64,000 nt of DNA from Streptomyces fulvoviolaceus (GTDB lineage Bacteria; Actinomycetota; Actinomycetes; Streptomycetales; Streptomycetaceae). The stretch lies in NCBI RefSeq assembly GCF_000718165.1, contig NZ_JOEY01000013.1, positions 124,001-188,000 of the forward strand, in the 5' to 3' direction. Numbering within the stretch: position 1 is the first letter of the stretch; each line of letters opens with the position of its first letter. Shown one piece after another: positions 45,471-53,385 of this stretch. Position numbers and translations under genes: made by a program. Under the pieces are notes generated by a model. The model was not told the origin of the DNA. It made no database searches and was given only the letters and a program-made list of their open reading frames with translations.

Positions 45471-45501
45471 GCGCCCGCTCTCCCTTCGGGAGGGCGGGCG
45501 C
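45471..45501. terminator. terminator hairpin after S53 protease gene
   Basis: GCGCCCGCTCTCCC (45471-45484) pairs with GGGAGGGCGGGCGC (45488-45501) around TTC, with a single G-T pair, 19 nt after the stop. Confidence 0.8.
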
Positions 45502-45508
45502 GCTCGTA

Positions 45509-45523
45509 TACCCGGCGGGGGTA
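45509..45523. promoter_or_regulatory. CsoR-like G-tract operator candidate
   Basis: TACCC-N5-GGGTA, within ATACCCGGCGGGGGTAG, 12 nt before the ATG of the DUF6153 gene. CsoR copper repressors bind TACCCC...GGGGTA-type pseudo-palindromes. The downstream genes encode a Met/His-rich protein and a multicopper oxidase, which makes copper control plausible. No csoR gene is in the window. Confidence 0.45.
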
Positions 45524-45534
45524 GGGTGCCGGGC

Positions 45535-45963
45535 ATGACCGGATCGAGGAGAGCGACGTACGGGCGGCTGCTGCTGTTCGCCGTGCTGCTCCTCGGGGTC
45601 GTGACGATGCACACGCTGGGGCATCCTTCGGAGCACGGTTCTGGGGCTCATTCGTCAGTCGCGATGCCTGAGTCGGTCGTGATGCACGAGTCGGTCGTGA
45701 TGCACGAGTCGGTCGTGATGCCTGAGGGGCATGCGCCGGCGGCGAGTTCCGAGCGGCCTCCGATGGACGGCATGGACCCGTCGTCCATGTGCCTGGCGGT
45801 GCTGGGCGCCTTCACGCTCGTACTCCTGCTCTCGACGGCGCTCGGTGGCACGCGGCCGGGGCACCTCCGCCCGCCCTCTCTCACGCGCCTGCTCCGGGCC
45901 CTGTGGCCCAACCCTCCCCCTCCCAGACGCCTCCTGTCCCGTCTGTCGGTGCTGCGCATCTAG
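45535..45963 (+). CDS. DUF6153-type Met/His-rich membrane protein
   Basis: Protein of 142 aa with two membrane segments (about 10-28, YGRLLLFAVLLLGVVTMHTLG, and about 83-103, MCLAVLGAFTLVLLLSTALG). The outside loop is rich in Met and His: HPSEHGSGAHSSVAMPE, then S-V-V-M-H-E hexapeptides, then PPMDGMDPSSM. The cytoplasmic end is Pro/Arg-rich. Such proteins sit beside multicopper oxidases and DUF305 proteins in streptomycetes and are likely copper ligands. ATG 45535 lies just behind a CsoR-like site. The multicopper oxidase gene follows by 128 nt. Confidence 0.72.
   Translation: MTGSRRATYGRLLLFAVLLLGVVTMHTLGHPSEHGSGAHSSVAMPESVVMHESVVMHESVVMPEGHAPAASSERPPMDGMDPSSMCLAVLGAFTLVLLLSTALGGTRPGHLRPPSLTRLLRALWPNPPPPRRLLSRLSVLRI
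45654..45725 (+). repeat. 18-bp in-frame tandem repeat in DUF6153 gene
   Basis: Four units of 18 nt (45654, 45672, 45690 and 45708). Units 2 and 3 are identical (GTCGGTCGTGATGCACGA); units 1 and 4 end GCCTGA. Each adds one S-V-V-M-H/P-E hexapeptide, so copy number changes the number of Met/His ligands without shifting frame. Confidence 0.85.
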
Positions 45964-46091
45964 GCCTGCGCACCGGCTGTTTCGGTATGCCCTCCGCCGA
46001 GTGGGAACCTCCGCGCCGCGAGCGGTGTACCAGAAGCAGCAGATGCGTCCAGGCCTTTCACCAGCAACTCACGACGAGGTGTCCGTAAGTC

Positions 46092-47660
46092 ATGCGTACT
46101 CCCACGCGCCGCTCCGTACTCGGCGCATCGATCGCCGTCACAGGGACGGGAATCCTGGCCGCCTGCTCCGGCTCGGGCGGCCACTCGGGCCACAGCGGCT
46201 CCACGGCAAGCACACCCCAGGGCTACGTCGATCCGGTGGGCGCGGAGGTCGCCGCCGCCGAGAAGAAGCGCACCGCCGACGGCGCGGTCCGCGAGGTCCG
46301 GCTCACCGCCGCCGCGAGCTCGCTCGACCTCGGCGAACGCACCGTCAGGTCCTGGGCGTACGGCGGTGAGCTGCCCGGCAAGGAGGTCCGCGTCACCGCC
46401 GGCGACACCCTCGCCCTCACCCTCGCCAACCACCTCCCCGACGCCACCTCCCTGCACTGGCACGGCCTCGCCCTGCGCAACGACATGGACGGCGTCCCCG
46501 GCCTCACCCAGCCCCCCGTCAAGCCCGGCGCCGAGTTCACCTACCGCTTCAAGGTGCCGCAGGCGGGCACGTACTGGTTCCACCCGCACTCGGGCGTGCA
46601 ACAGGACCGCGGGCTGTACGCACCGCTGATCGTCGAGGACCCCAAGGAGCCCCTCTCGTACGACAGTGAGTGGGTGGTCGTGCTCGACGACTGGGTCGAC
46701 GGAGTGGACGGGTCGACGCCGGACGCGGTGCTGAAGGAGTTGAGCGGCGGCATGGGCGGCGGTGGCGGCCACGAGGGCCACGACATGTCGGGGATGTCGA
46801 TGTCCGAGGACGCCTCCCCCTCCGGCCCCTCCCGCATGCTGATGGGCGCCGAGAGCGAGCTGCTGGGCGGGGACGCCGGCGATGTCGCGTATCCGTACTA
46901 CCTGGTCAACGGGCGTACGGCGAAGGCCCCTTCGGTCTTCCGCGCCCGTCCCGGGGACCGGATCCGGATCCGGTTGATCAACGCCGGTGGGGACACGGCC
47001 TTCCGGGTCGCCCTCGGCGGGCACGAGATGACGGTGACGCACACGGACGGCTTCCCGGTGCGGCACGCGAAGACGGACGCGCTGCTGCTGGGCATGGGCG
47101 AGCGGTACGACGTCCTGGTGACGGCCGGGGACGGCGTCTTCCCGCTGACCGCACTCGCCGAGGGCAAGAAGGCGTCGGCGATGGCACTGCTGCGCACCGG
47201 CGGGGGTACCGCACCCGCCGCGTCCGTGCGCCCGAAGGAACTGGACGGAAAGCTCCTGACGGCGGACAAGCTGAGGGCGGCGGAGTCCGTGACACTCCCG
47301 TCGAAGGAACCGGACCGGACGATCCGGATCCGGCTGACCGGCGGTATGGCCAAGTACAACTGGGCGTTCGACAAGAAGCCGTACACCGCCCGGCAGCGGC
47401 ACCCGGTGCGGGCCGGTGAGCGGGTCCGGCTCGAGTTCTCCAACTCGACGACCATGTGGCACCCCCTCCACCTCCACGGCCACACCTTCGGCCTGGCCAA
47501 CGTGCTGGGAGGCCCGCGCAAGGACACGGCGATCGTGCTGCCCAACGGCACGCTCACGGTCGACTTCGACGCCGACAATCCAGGGCTGTGGATGATCCAC
47601 TGCCACAACGTCTATCACTCGGAGGCAGGAATGATGACGGTGCTGGGTTACCGGAGCTGA
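46092..47660 (+). CDS. multicopper oxidase (laccase/CueO-like), Tat-exported
   Basis: Oxidase of 522 aa with three cupredoxin domains. The N-terminus has a twin-arginine signal (T-R-R-S-V-L-G-A-S) that ends in a lipobox-like I-L-A-A-C, so it may be a Tat-secreted lipoprotein. Copper motifs are complete: HWHGLAL near 120, HPHSGVQQD near 165, HPLHLHGHTF near 458 and HCHNVYHSEAGMM near 507 with the axial Met. A Met/His-rich insert (GGGGHEGHDMSGMSMSE, near 220-240) resembles the CueO regulatory loop. The probable role is oxidation of Cu(I) or phenolics outside the cell; the neighbours point to copper defence. ATG 46092 starts the Tat motif. Confidence 0.9.
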   Translation: MRTPTRRSVLGASIAVTGTGILAACSGSGGHSGHSGSTASTPQGYVDPVGAEVAAAEKKRTADGAVREVRLTAAASSLDLGERTVRSWAYGGELPGKEVRVTAGDTLALTLANHLPDATSLHWHGLALRNDMDGVPGLTQPPVKPGAEFTYRFKVPQAGTYWFHPHSGVQQDRGLYAPLIVEDPKEPLSYDSEWVVVLDDWVDGVDGSTPDAVLKELSGGMGGGGGHEGHDMSGMSMSEDASPSGPSRMLMGAESELLGGDAGDVAYPYYLVNGRTAKAPSVFRARPGDRIRIRLINAGGDTAFRVALGGHEMTVTHTDGFPVRHAKTDALLLGMGERYDVLVTAGDGVFPLTALAEGKKASAMALLRTGGGTAPAASVRPKELDGKLLTADKLRAAESVTLPSKEPDRTIRIRLTGGMAKYNWAFDKKPYTARQRHPVRAGERVRLEFSNSTTMWHPLHLHGHTFGLANVLGGPRKDTAIVLPNGTLTVDFDADNPGLWMIHCHNVYHSEAGMMTVLGYRS

Positions 47661-47737
47661 GGGCGCAGGGTGCGGGGCGTGGGGTGCCCCGCACCCCGCA
47701 CCACCCATCGCGTCGCTCTGACGATTACACTGAGCCC

Positions 47738-49777
47738 GTGCCTGACTTGAACTTCTGGTCGATCTATCAGCACGGCTTCGCACGCGTCGCCGCATGTACG
47801 GGTCACACCGTCATCGCGGACCCGCATGCCAACGCCGAAGCTGTCCTGCGCCACGCGCGCCGATGCGCCGAGGAGGGTGTCGCCGTCGCCGTCTTCCCGG
47901 AGATGGGGCTGTGCGGCTACTCGATCGAGGACCTGCTGCTGCAGGACGCGTTGCTCGATCAGGTCGAGGAGGCGCTCCAGGAGGTGGTGGCCGGGTCGGC
48001 GGACCTGCTGCCGCTCCTGGTCGTCGGTGCCCCGCTGCGCCACCGCAACCGGATCTACAACTGCGCGGTGATCGTGCACCGCGGCCGCGTCCTCGGTGCC
48101 GTGCCCAAGTCGTATCCCCCGAACTACCGGGAGTTCTACGAGCGTCGGCAGATCGCCGACGGCGCCGACGAGCGCGGCGGGTCGATCCGCGTCGGCGGGG
48201 AGGCCGTGCCGTTCGGCGTGGATCTGCTGTTCGCGGCCCAGGACGTCCCCGGGCTCGTGCTGCACGCCGAGATCTGCGAGGACATGTGGGTGCCGGTGCC
48301 GCCCAGCGCCGAGGCGGCCCTCGCCGGTGCGACCCTCCTCGTCAATCTCTCCGGCAGCCCGATCACGGTCGGGCGGGCCGAGGACCGCAAGCTGCTGTGC
48401 CGCTCGGCGTCCACCCGCTGCCTCGCCGCGTACGTCTACGCGGCGGCCGGCCTCGGCGAGTCGACCACCGACCTGTCCTGGGACGGCCAGGCCATGGTCT
48501 TCGAGAACGGCACACTGCTGGCCGAGACCGAGCGGTTCCCGCTCGGCGACGAGTACGCGATCGCCGACGTGGACCTCGACCTGCTGCGGCAGGAGCGGCA
48601 GCGGATGGGCACGTTCGACGACAACCGCCGTACGCACCGCGGGCGGACCGACGACTTCCGGACGGTCGGGTTCGAGCTCGATCCGCCGCTCACCGACCTG
48701 GGGCTGCGCCGGCGCCTGGAGCGCTTCCCGTTCGTGCCGGCCGACGCCGAGCGTCTCGCCCTGGACTGCTACGAGGCGTACAACATCCAGGTCGAGGGCC
48801 TCCAGCAGCGACTGGCGGCGATCGGCGGCCCGAAGGTGGTCATCGGGGTGTCCGGCGGCCTCGACTCCACGCACGCGCTGATCGTCGCCGCCCGCGCGAT
48901 GGACCGCGCGGGCCGACCGCGCAGCGACATCCTGGCCTGGACGCTGCCCGGCTTCGCCACCAGCGACCACACCAAGGACAACGCCCACGCGCTGATGCGT
49001 GCGATCGGCGTCACCGCGGCCGAGCTGGACATCACGCCGACCGCGCGGCTGATGCTGAAGGAGATGGGCCACCCGTTCGCGTCCGGCGAGCCTGTGTACG
49101 ACGTCACCTTCGAGAACGTGCAGGCGGGCCTGCGCACCGACTACCTGTTCCGGCTCGCCAACCAGCGCGGCGGCATCGTGCTCGGCACCGGTGACCTGTC
49201 GGAGCTGGCGCTCGGCTGGTCCACGTACGGCGTGGGCGACCAGATGAGCCACTACAACGTCAACTCCGGTGTGCCGAAGACGCTGATCCAGCACCTGATC
49301 CGGTGGGTCATCAGCAGCGGCCAGTTCGACGAGGAGACCGGCAAGATCCTCGCCGCGATCCTCGACACGGAGATCAGCCCGGAGCTGGTGCCGGGCGAGG
49401 AGATGCAGTCCACCGAGTCCAAGATCGGGCCGTACGCGCTGCACGACTTCACGCTGTTCCATGTGCTGCGGTACGGGTTCCGGCCGTCGAAGATCGCGTT
49501 CCTGGCGTGGCATGCGTGGCACGACGTGGAGGGCGGCGCCTGGCCGCCGGGGTTCCCCGAGGCCAAGCGGGTGGCGTACGAGCTGCCGGAGATCCGGCGC
49601 TGGCTGGAGGTCTTCTGCCGTCGGTTCTTCGCGTTCGCGCAGTTCAAGCGGTCGGCGATGCCGAACGGGCCGAAGGTGTCGGCCGGGGGTTCACTCTCGC
49701 CGCGCGGTGACTGGCGGGCGCCGTCCGACAGCTCGGCGACCGCGTGGCTGCGGGATCTTGCCCGCTTCGACATGTAG
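47738..49777 (+). CDS. nadE: glutamine-dependent NAD+ synthase
   Basis: Two-domain enzyme of 679 aa that makes NAD+ from deamido-NAD, ATP and glutamine. The nitrilase-type glutaminase is at 1-290 with the triad E55 (VFPEMG), K124 (AVPKSYPP) and C180 (HAEICEDMW). The synthetase half starts near 355 with the ATP pyrophosphatase motif IGVSGGLDSTHAL. LGTGDLSELALGWSTYGVGDQMSHYNVN is the family signature. The length equals that of the mycobacterial enzyme. GTG 47738 is used; the open frame upstream is a shadow of the oxidase gene. A repeat-rich convergent region follows. Confidence 0.95.
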   Translation: MPDLNFWSIYQHGFARVAACTGHTVIADPHANAEAVLRHARRCAEEGVAVAVFPEMGLCGYSIEDLLLQDALLDQVEEALQEVVAGSADLLPLLVVGAPLRHRNRIYNCAVIVHRGRVLGAVPKSYPPNYREFYERRQIADGADERGGSIRVGGEAVPFGVDLLFAAQDVPGLVLHAEICEDMWVPVPPSAEAALAGATLLVNLSGSPITVGRAEDRKLLCRSASTRCLAAYVYAAAGLGESTTDLSWDGQAMVFENGTLLAETERFPLGDEYAIADVDLDLLRQERQRMGTFDDNRRTHRGRTDDFRTVGFELDPPLTDLGLRRRLERFPFVPADAERLALDCYEAYNIQVEGLQQRLAAIGGPKVVIGVSGGLDSTHALIVAARAMDRAGRPRSDILAWTLPGFATSDHTKDNAHALMRAIGVTAAELDITPTARLMLKEMGHPFASGEPVYDVTFENVQAGLRTDYLFRLANQRGGIVLGTGDLSELALGWSTYGVGDQMSHYNVNSGVPKTLIQHLIRWVISSGQFDEETGKILAAILDTEISPELVPGEEMQSTESKIGPYALHDFTLFHVLRYGFRPSKIAFLAWHAWHDVEGGAWPPGFPEAKRVAYELPEIRRWLEVFCRRFFAFAQFKRSAMPNGPKVSAGGSLSPRGDWRAPSDSSATAWLRDLARFDM

Positions 49778-49810
49778 CTGCGGGTGAGTGGGGGTGCGCG
49801 TCCCTGCGGG

Positions 49811-50014
49811 CTGCCGCCCCCAGACCCCCGATGTCGGCCTGAACGGCCTCGTCCTCAAACGCCGGACGGGCTGAAATACACCGGCCGGCGAAAACTCAGC
49901 CCCTCCGGCAAATCCAGCCCCTCCGGCGTTTGAGGAGCGGGGTCTGGGGCGGAGCCCCAGAAGGATGGGACGGGTAGGGGCGGCGGGGGCGAAAACATCA
50001 CGCGCCGGACGGGC
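49811..50014. repeat. modular inverted-repeat element, core plus right arm
   Basis: The core is CCTCAAACGCCGGA (49853-49866) with TCCGGCGTTTGAGG (49922-49935), flanked by CCCCCAGACCCC and GGGGTCTGGGGC (49939-49950). The right arm GGATGGGACGGGTAGGGGCG continues to 49992. The piece 49992-50014 (GAAAACATCACGCGCCGGAC) is the reverse complement of sequence left of the 10-kb hairpin. It lies between convergent nadE and the MFS gene and accounts for the 329 nt without a gene. Confidence 0.8.
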
Positions 50015-50106
50015 TTGAATTACCTGGACCGGCATCGACAAGTCACCGCGTGACGGATCCCCACCACCCGAGATCCCCACCCCCCGAGATCCCCCTCACC
50101 CGCACC

Positions 50107-51327
50107 TCAGGACCGCACCGCCTCCGCATGCTCCGGCAGGTGCGCCGCGACCAGACGCTCCCGCCCGGCCGGTACGACGACTCGCCGCCGGTCGACCATG
50201 GCCGCGACCCCCGCGACGCCCAGCCCCAGCACCGCGAGCACCGCGCCCGCAACCGCCGGAGACGTAACCCCGAACCCCGCGGCCAGCGCCAGCCCACCGA
50301 TCCACGCGCCCCCGGCATTCGCCAGGTTGAACGCGGCCTGGTTGGCCGAGGAGGCCAGGGACGGGCCCGCCGAAGCCTTCTCCATCACCATCATCTGCAG
50401 CGGCGACCCGGTCACGAACGCGGCCATACCCAGCAGCACCACGGCGACCGCCGCGCTCCACTCCGCGCGCATCAGCAGCGGGAACAGCGCCAGGACCGCG
50501 ACCAGAGACGCCAGCCCCCCGAACAGCGTCCCCCGCAGCGAGTGGTCCGCCAGCCGGCCGCCCGCCAGGTTGCCCACCGTCGCACCGACCCCGAACAGCG
50601 CCAGCAGCAACGTCACGCTGCCGTCGGCGTACCCGGCGGCGTCCGTGAGCATCGGTGTGATGTAGCTGTACGCGGAGAACAGGGCACCGAAGCCCGCGAC
50701 CGTCGTGCCGAGTGCCAGCCAGACGGGAAGGGAGCGAAGCGCCGCCAGCTCCCCGCGCAGGCCCACGGCCGGCGCGTGCGCGTGGTCGTGCGGGATCAGC
50801 AGCGCCAACGACGCTATCGCCGCCAGCCCGATCGCGCTGACGCCGAGGAACGTCGCCCGCCAGCCCAGGTGCTGCCCCATGAGCGTGGCGACGGGTACGC
50901 CCGCGATGTTGGCGACGGTCAGCCCCAGGAACATCAGGGAGACGGACCGAGCCTTGCGCTCCGGCGCCACCATCGTCGTAGCGACAACGGCTCCCACGCC
51001 GAAGAACGCACCGTGCGGCAGGCCGCTGACGAAGCGGGCCGCGAGCAGCCAGTGGTAGTCGGGGGCGAAGGCGGACAGCGCGTTGCCCGCGATGAAGAGT
51101 GCCATCAGGCCGATGAGGACCGTCCGGCGGGACATGCGCGCGGTGACCGCGGCGAGCAGCGGGGCGCCGATCACCACGCCCAGCGCGTACGCGGAGACGA
51201 GGTGACCGGCCTCGGGGATCGAGATGTGCAGGTCAGCCGCAACATCGGGCAGCAGCCCCATCATCACGAATTCGGTTGTGCCGATACCAAAAGCGCCGAC
51301 GGCCAGAGCGAGCAGGGCCAGGGGCAT
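50107..51327 (-). CDS. MFS transporter (DHA1, AraJ/YdhP-like)
   Basis: Twelve-helix major facilitator of 406 aa. It begins LLALAVGAFGIGTTEFVMMGLLPDVA, the AraJ/chloramphenicol-resistance subgroup hallmark, followed by YALGVVIGAPLLAAVTARMSRR (motif A region) and FVSGLPHGAFFGVGAVVA. This subgroup exports sugars, purines or drugs. A perfect 10-bp inverted repeat at 51359-51392 lies right before the gene, so a dimeric repressor probably controls it, but no regulator gene adjoins. Confidence 0.87.
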   Translation of the reverse strand: MPLALLALAVGAFGIGTTEFVMMGLLPDVAADLHISIPEAGHLVSAYALGVVIGAPLLAAVTARMSRRTVLIGLMALFIAGNALSAFAPDYHWLLAARFVSGLPHGAFFGVGAVVATTMVAPERKARSVSLMFLGLTVANIAGVPVATLMGQHLGWRATFLGVSAIGLAAIASLALLIPHDHAHAPAVGLRGELAALRSLPVWLALGTTVAGFGALFSAYSYITPMLTDAAGYADGSVTLLLALFGVGATVGNLAGGRLADHSLRGTLFGGLASLVAVLALFPLLMRAEWSAAVAVVLLGMAAFVTGSPLQMMVMEKASAGPSLASSANQAAFNLANAGGAWIGGLALAAGFGVTSPAVAGAVLAVLGLGVAGVAAMVDRRRVVVPAGRERLVAAHLPEHAEAVRS

Positions 51328-51358
51328 GAAGGGGCCGAGCCTTTCAGGGGAGAGCGGA

Positions 51359-51392
51359 GTTCCGTAACCAAGCTTAAGTTCAGTTACGGAAC
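51359..51392. promoter_or_regulatory. 34-bp palindromic operator upstream of MFS gene
   Basis: GTTCCGTAAC (51359-51368) and GTTACGGAAC (51383-51392) are perfect 10-bp arms separated by 14 nt, with a CTTAAG palindrome exactly on the axis. The sequence is AT-richer than its surroundings and 32 nt from the MFS start. A MarR- or HxlR-class dimer is the type of protein expected to bind this. Confidence 0.6.
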
Positions 51393-51422
51393 AAAGACTC
51401 CCAGCCCCAGGATTCCCAGGGG

Positions 51423-52472
51423 TTACGACGAGGTGGCGAGGTTCACACGGGCAGCCACCGGCAGATGGTCGCTCCCGGTCTCGGGCAGCGTCCAGGAGCT
51501 CACCGGCTCGATGCCCTGGACCATGATCTGGTCGATCCGCGCCATCGGGAACGAGGCCGGCCAGCTGAAGCCGAAGCCGCTGCCCGCCGCGCCCTGGGTG
51601 GAGCGCATCTGGGCGGTGACGGCGTTGAGCGCGCGGTCGTTCATGGTGCCGTTCAGGTCGCCGAGCAGGATCTTCCTGGGGAGCTTCTCGTCGGCGATGG
51701 CCTCACCGAGCGCGTTGGCGCTCTTGTCGCGCTGGCGGGCGGTGAACCCGGCCTCCAGCTTCACCCGCACGGACGGCAGGTGGGCGACGTACACCGCGAC
51801 CTGCCCGGCCGGGGTGGTCACCGTGGCGCGCATGGCCCGGGTCCAGCCCAGCTTGATGTCGACGGACTTGACGCCGGTCATGGGGTACTTGCTCCACAGC
51901 CCGACCGTGCCCTCGACCGAGTGGTACTTGTACGTCGACGCCAGCGCCTTCTCGTACACGGGAACCGCCGAGGCGGTGAGCTCCTCCAGGGCCACCACGT
52001 CCGCGCCGGAGGCGGCCACGTCCTTGGCGGTGCCGGAGGGGTCGGCGTTGTCGGCGTTGACGTTGTGCGTGGCCACCGTGAGGTCGCCGCCGCTGGAGGC
52101 CTTGTCGGAGATGAGGCCGCCGAAGAGGTTCAGCCACACGATCGCCGGGAGCAGCACCGCGATCAACGCGGTCGCGGACCTGCGCACCAGCGCCAGCACG
52201 AGCAGCACCGGGACGAGGAGGCCCAGCCAGGGCAGGAAGGTCTCCGTGAGGCTGCCGAGGTTGCCGATCCGGTTCGGGATCCGCGCGTGCAGCAGCATCA
52301 CCAGCGCGAGGATCACGGCGACCGCGGCGAGGAAGATGCCGCGCCGCCAGATCCGCGGGTCGCCTCTCCACCCGGCGACGAGGCGGTTCATCAGGCGCCG
52401 GAACCGGGCTCCCCGGCGCTCGGGCCCCGAGCCTCCGTTGTCCGTCTCCGTCATGTACGCCTGCTGCGCCAT
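51423..52472 (-). CDS. membrane-anchored endonuclease/exonuclease/phosphatase-fold protein
   Basis: Protein of 349 aa. A basic cytoplasmic stretch (residues 15-45) is followed by three membrane helices (about 46-115) and an extracytoplasmic EEP domain from about 125. The EEP motifs are THNVNADNADPSG (metal Asn), VVALEELTAS (Glu), ILLGDLNGTMNDRAL (D-x-N) and GSDHLPVAARV (SDH), so the catalytic set is complete. It could be a secreted nuclease or a lipid/inositol phosphatase. The ATG at 52454 is a possible alternative start. Confidence 0.83.
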   Translation of the reverse strand: MAQQAYMTETDNGGSGPERRGARFRRLMNRLVAGWRGDPRIWRRGIFLAAVAVILALVMLLHARIPNRIGNLGSLTETFLPWLGLLVPVLLVLALVRRSATALIAVLLPAIVWLNLFGGLISDKASSGGDLTVATHNVNADNADPSGTAKDVAASGADVVALEELTASAVPVYEKALASTYKYHSVEGTVGLWSKYPMTGVKSVDIKLGWTRAMRATVTTPAGQVAVYVAHLPSVRVKLEAGFTARQRDKSANALGEAIADEKLPRKILLGDLNGTMNDRALNAVTAQMRSTQGAAGSGFGFSWPASFPMARIDQIMVQGIEPVSSWTLPETGSDHLPVAARVNLATSS

Positions 52473-52687
52473 ACCGTCGCCTCACTACCTGCCGTGCACA
52501 CCGTTCACCCGTGTCCGAGGACCCGTCCTACGACCCTAGGGGATGATCGGCCCCGATCTCGTCGTCCCATGACGACCGTACGGGGGCGATGACGTACAAG
52601 TCGGCGCGGCGGGTTCCGGGCGCGGCCGGAGAAAGCGCCCTCTGTGACGAAACACGCACAGTCGAGCCGGACGTACGCACAGTCGCG

Positions 52688-53320
52688 CTAGGGCGAAGGC
52701 GAGCTGACGGGTCGTAGGCCTGCGAGGACCGCGTCGACGAGCTGCTCCGACAGGCCCTCGGGCAGGTCGGCGTCCGGGTTCATGACGGTACGGAAGAGCA
52801 TGGGGCCGACGAACATGTCGTTCAGCAGCTCGATGTCGATGTCCGTGCGCAGTTCGCCGTTCTCCTGGCCGCGGCGCAGGATGTCGATCTGGAGCCGGCG
52901 CCGCGGCGCGATGACGGTCGTGTGGTACGCCGCCCAGACCTTCGGGCTGCTCTTCATCTGGGCGAAGACGTTGTGCAGGAGCGCGGAGGAACGGGTCACC
53001 AGGCCGCGCCTGCGCAGCTGTTCGAGGAGTGCCACGAGGTCGTCGCGCATGGACGTGCCGGGGAGTTCGGGGTCCGGCGGCTCGGCCTGGCGCACGACGT
53101 CGACGAAGAGCGCCTCCTTGCCGTTCCAGCGGCGGTAGATGGTGGCCTTGCCGACGCCGGCGGTGCGGGCGATGCGCTCGATGGACAACTCGGCGAGCGG
53201 CACGCCCTCCTCCAGGAGCTTCACCACCCCCTCGACGATGGCGCGCTCCACGGCCTCGCTGCGGGGGCGGCCCCGCGCGGGGCCCTCCTGCCGGGGCTCG
53301 CTGTCGGCGAGGCTGTTCAC
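52688..53320 (-). CDS. TetR family repressor of the adjacent MFS pump
   Basis: TetR-type regulator of 210 aa. The helix-turn-helix lies at about residues 18-66 (RSEAVERAIVEGVVKLLEEG, then IERIARTAGVGKATIYRRWNGKEALFVD), and the C-terminal domain is of the TetR_C_16-like kind (RRRLQIDILRRGQENGELRT). GTG 53320 is 65 nt after the MFS stop on the same strand. It should bind the inverted repeat at 54992-55014 before the pump gene and be relieved by a pump substrate. Confidence 0.87.
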   Translation of the reverse strand: MNSLADSEPRQEGPARGRPRSEAVERAIVEGVVKLLEEGVPLAELSIERIARTAGVGKATIYRRWNGKEALFVDVVRQAEPPDPELPGTSMRDDLVALLEQLRRRGLVTRSSALLHNVFAQMKSSPKVWAAYHTTVIAPRRRLQIDILRRGQENGELRTDIDIELLNDMFVGPMLFRTVMNPDADLPEGLSEQLVDAVLAGLRPVSSPSP

Positions 53321-53385
53321 GTCGTTCCGTCCCTTCCGTGGCCTGAGGCTTGTGGCCTGAGGTGATTCTCCCCCGGGTACGGCGG

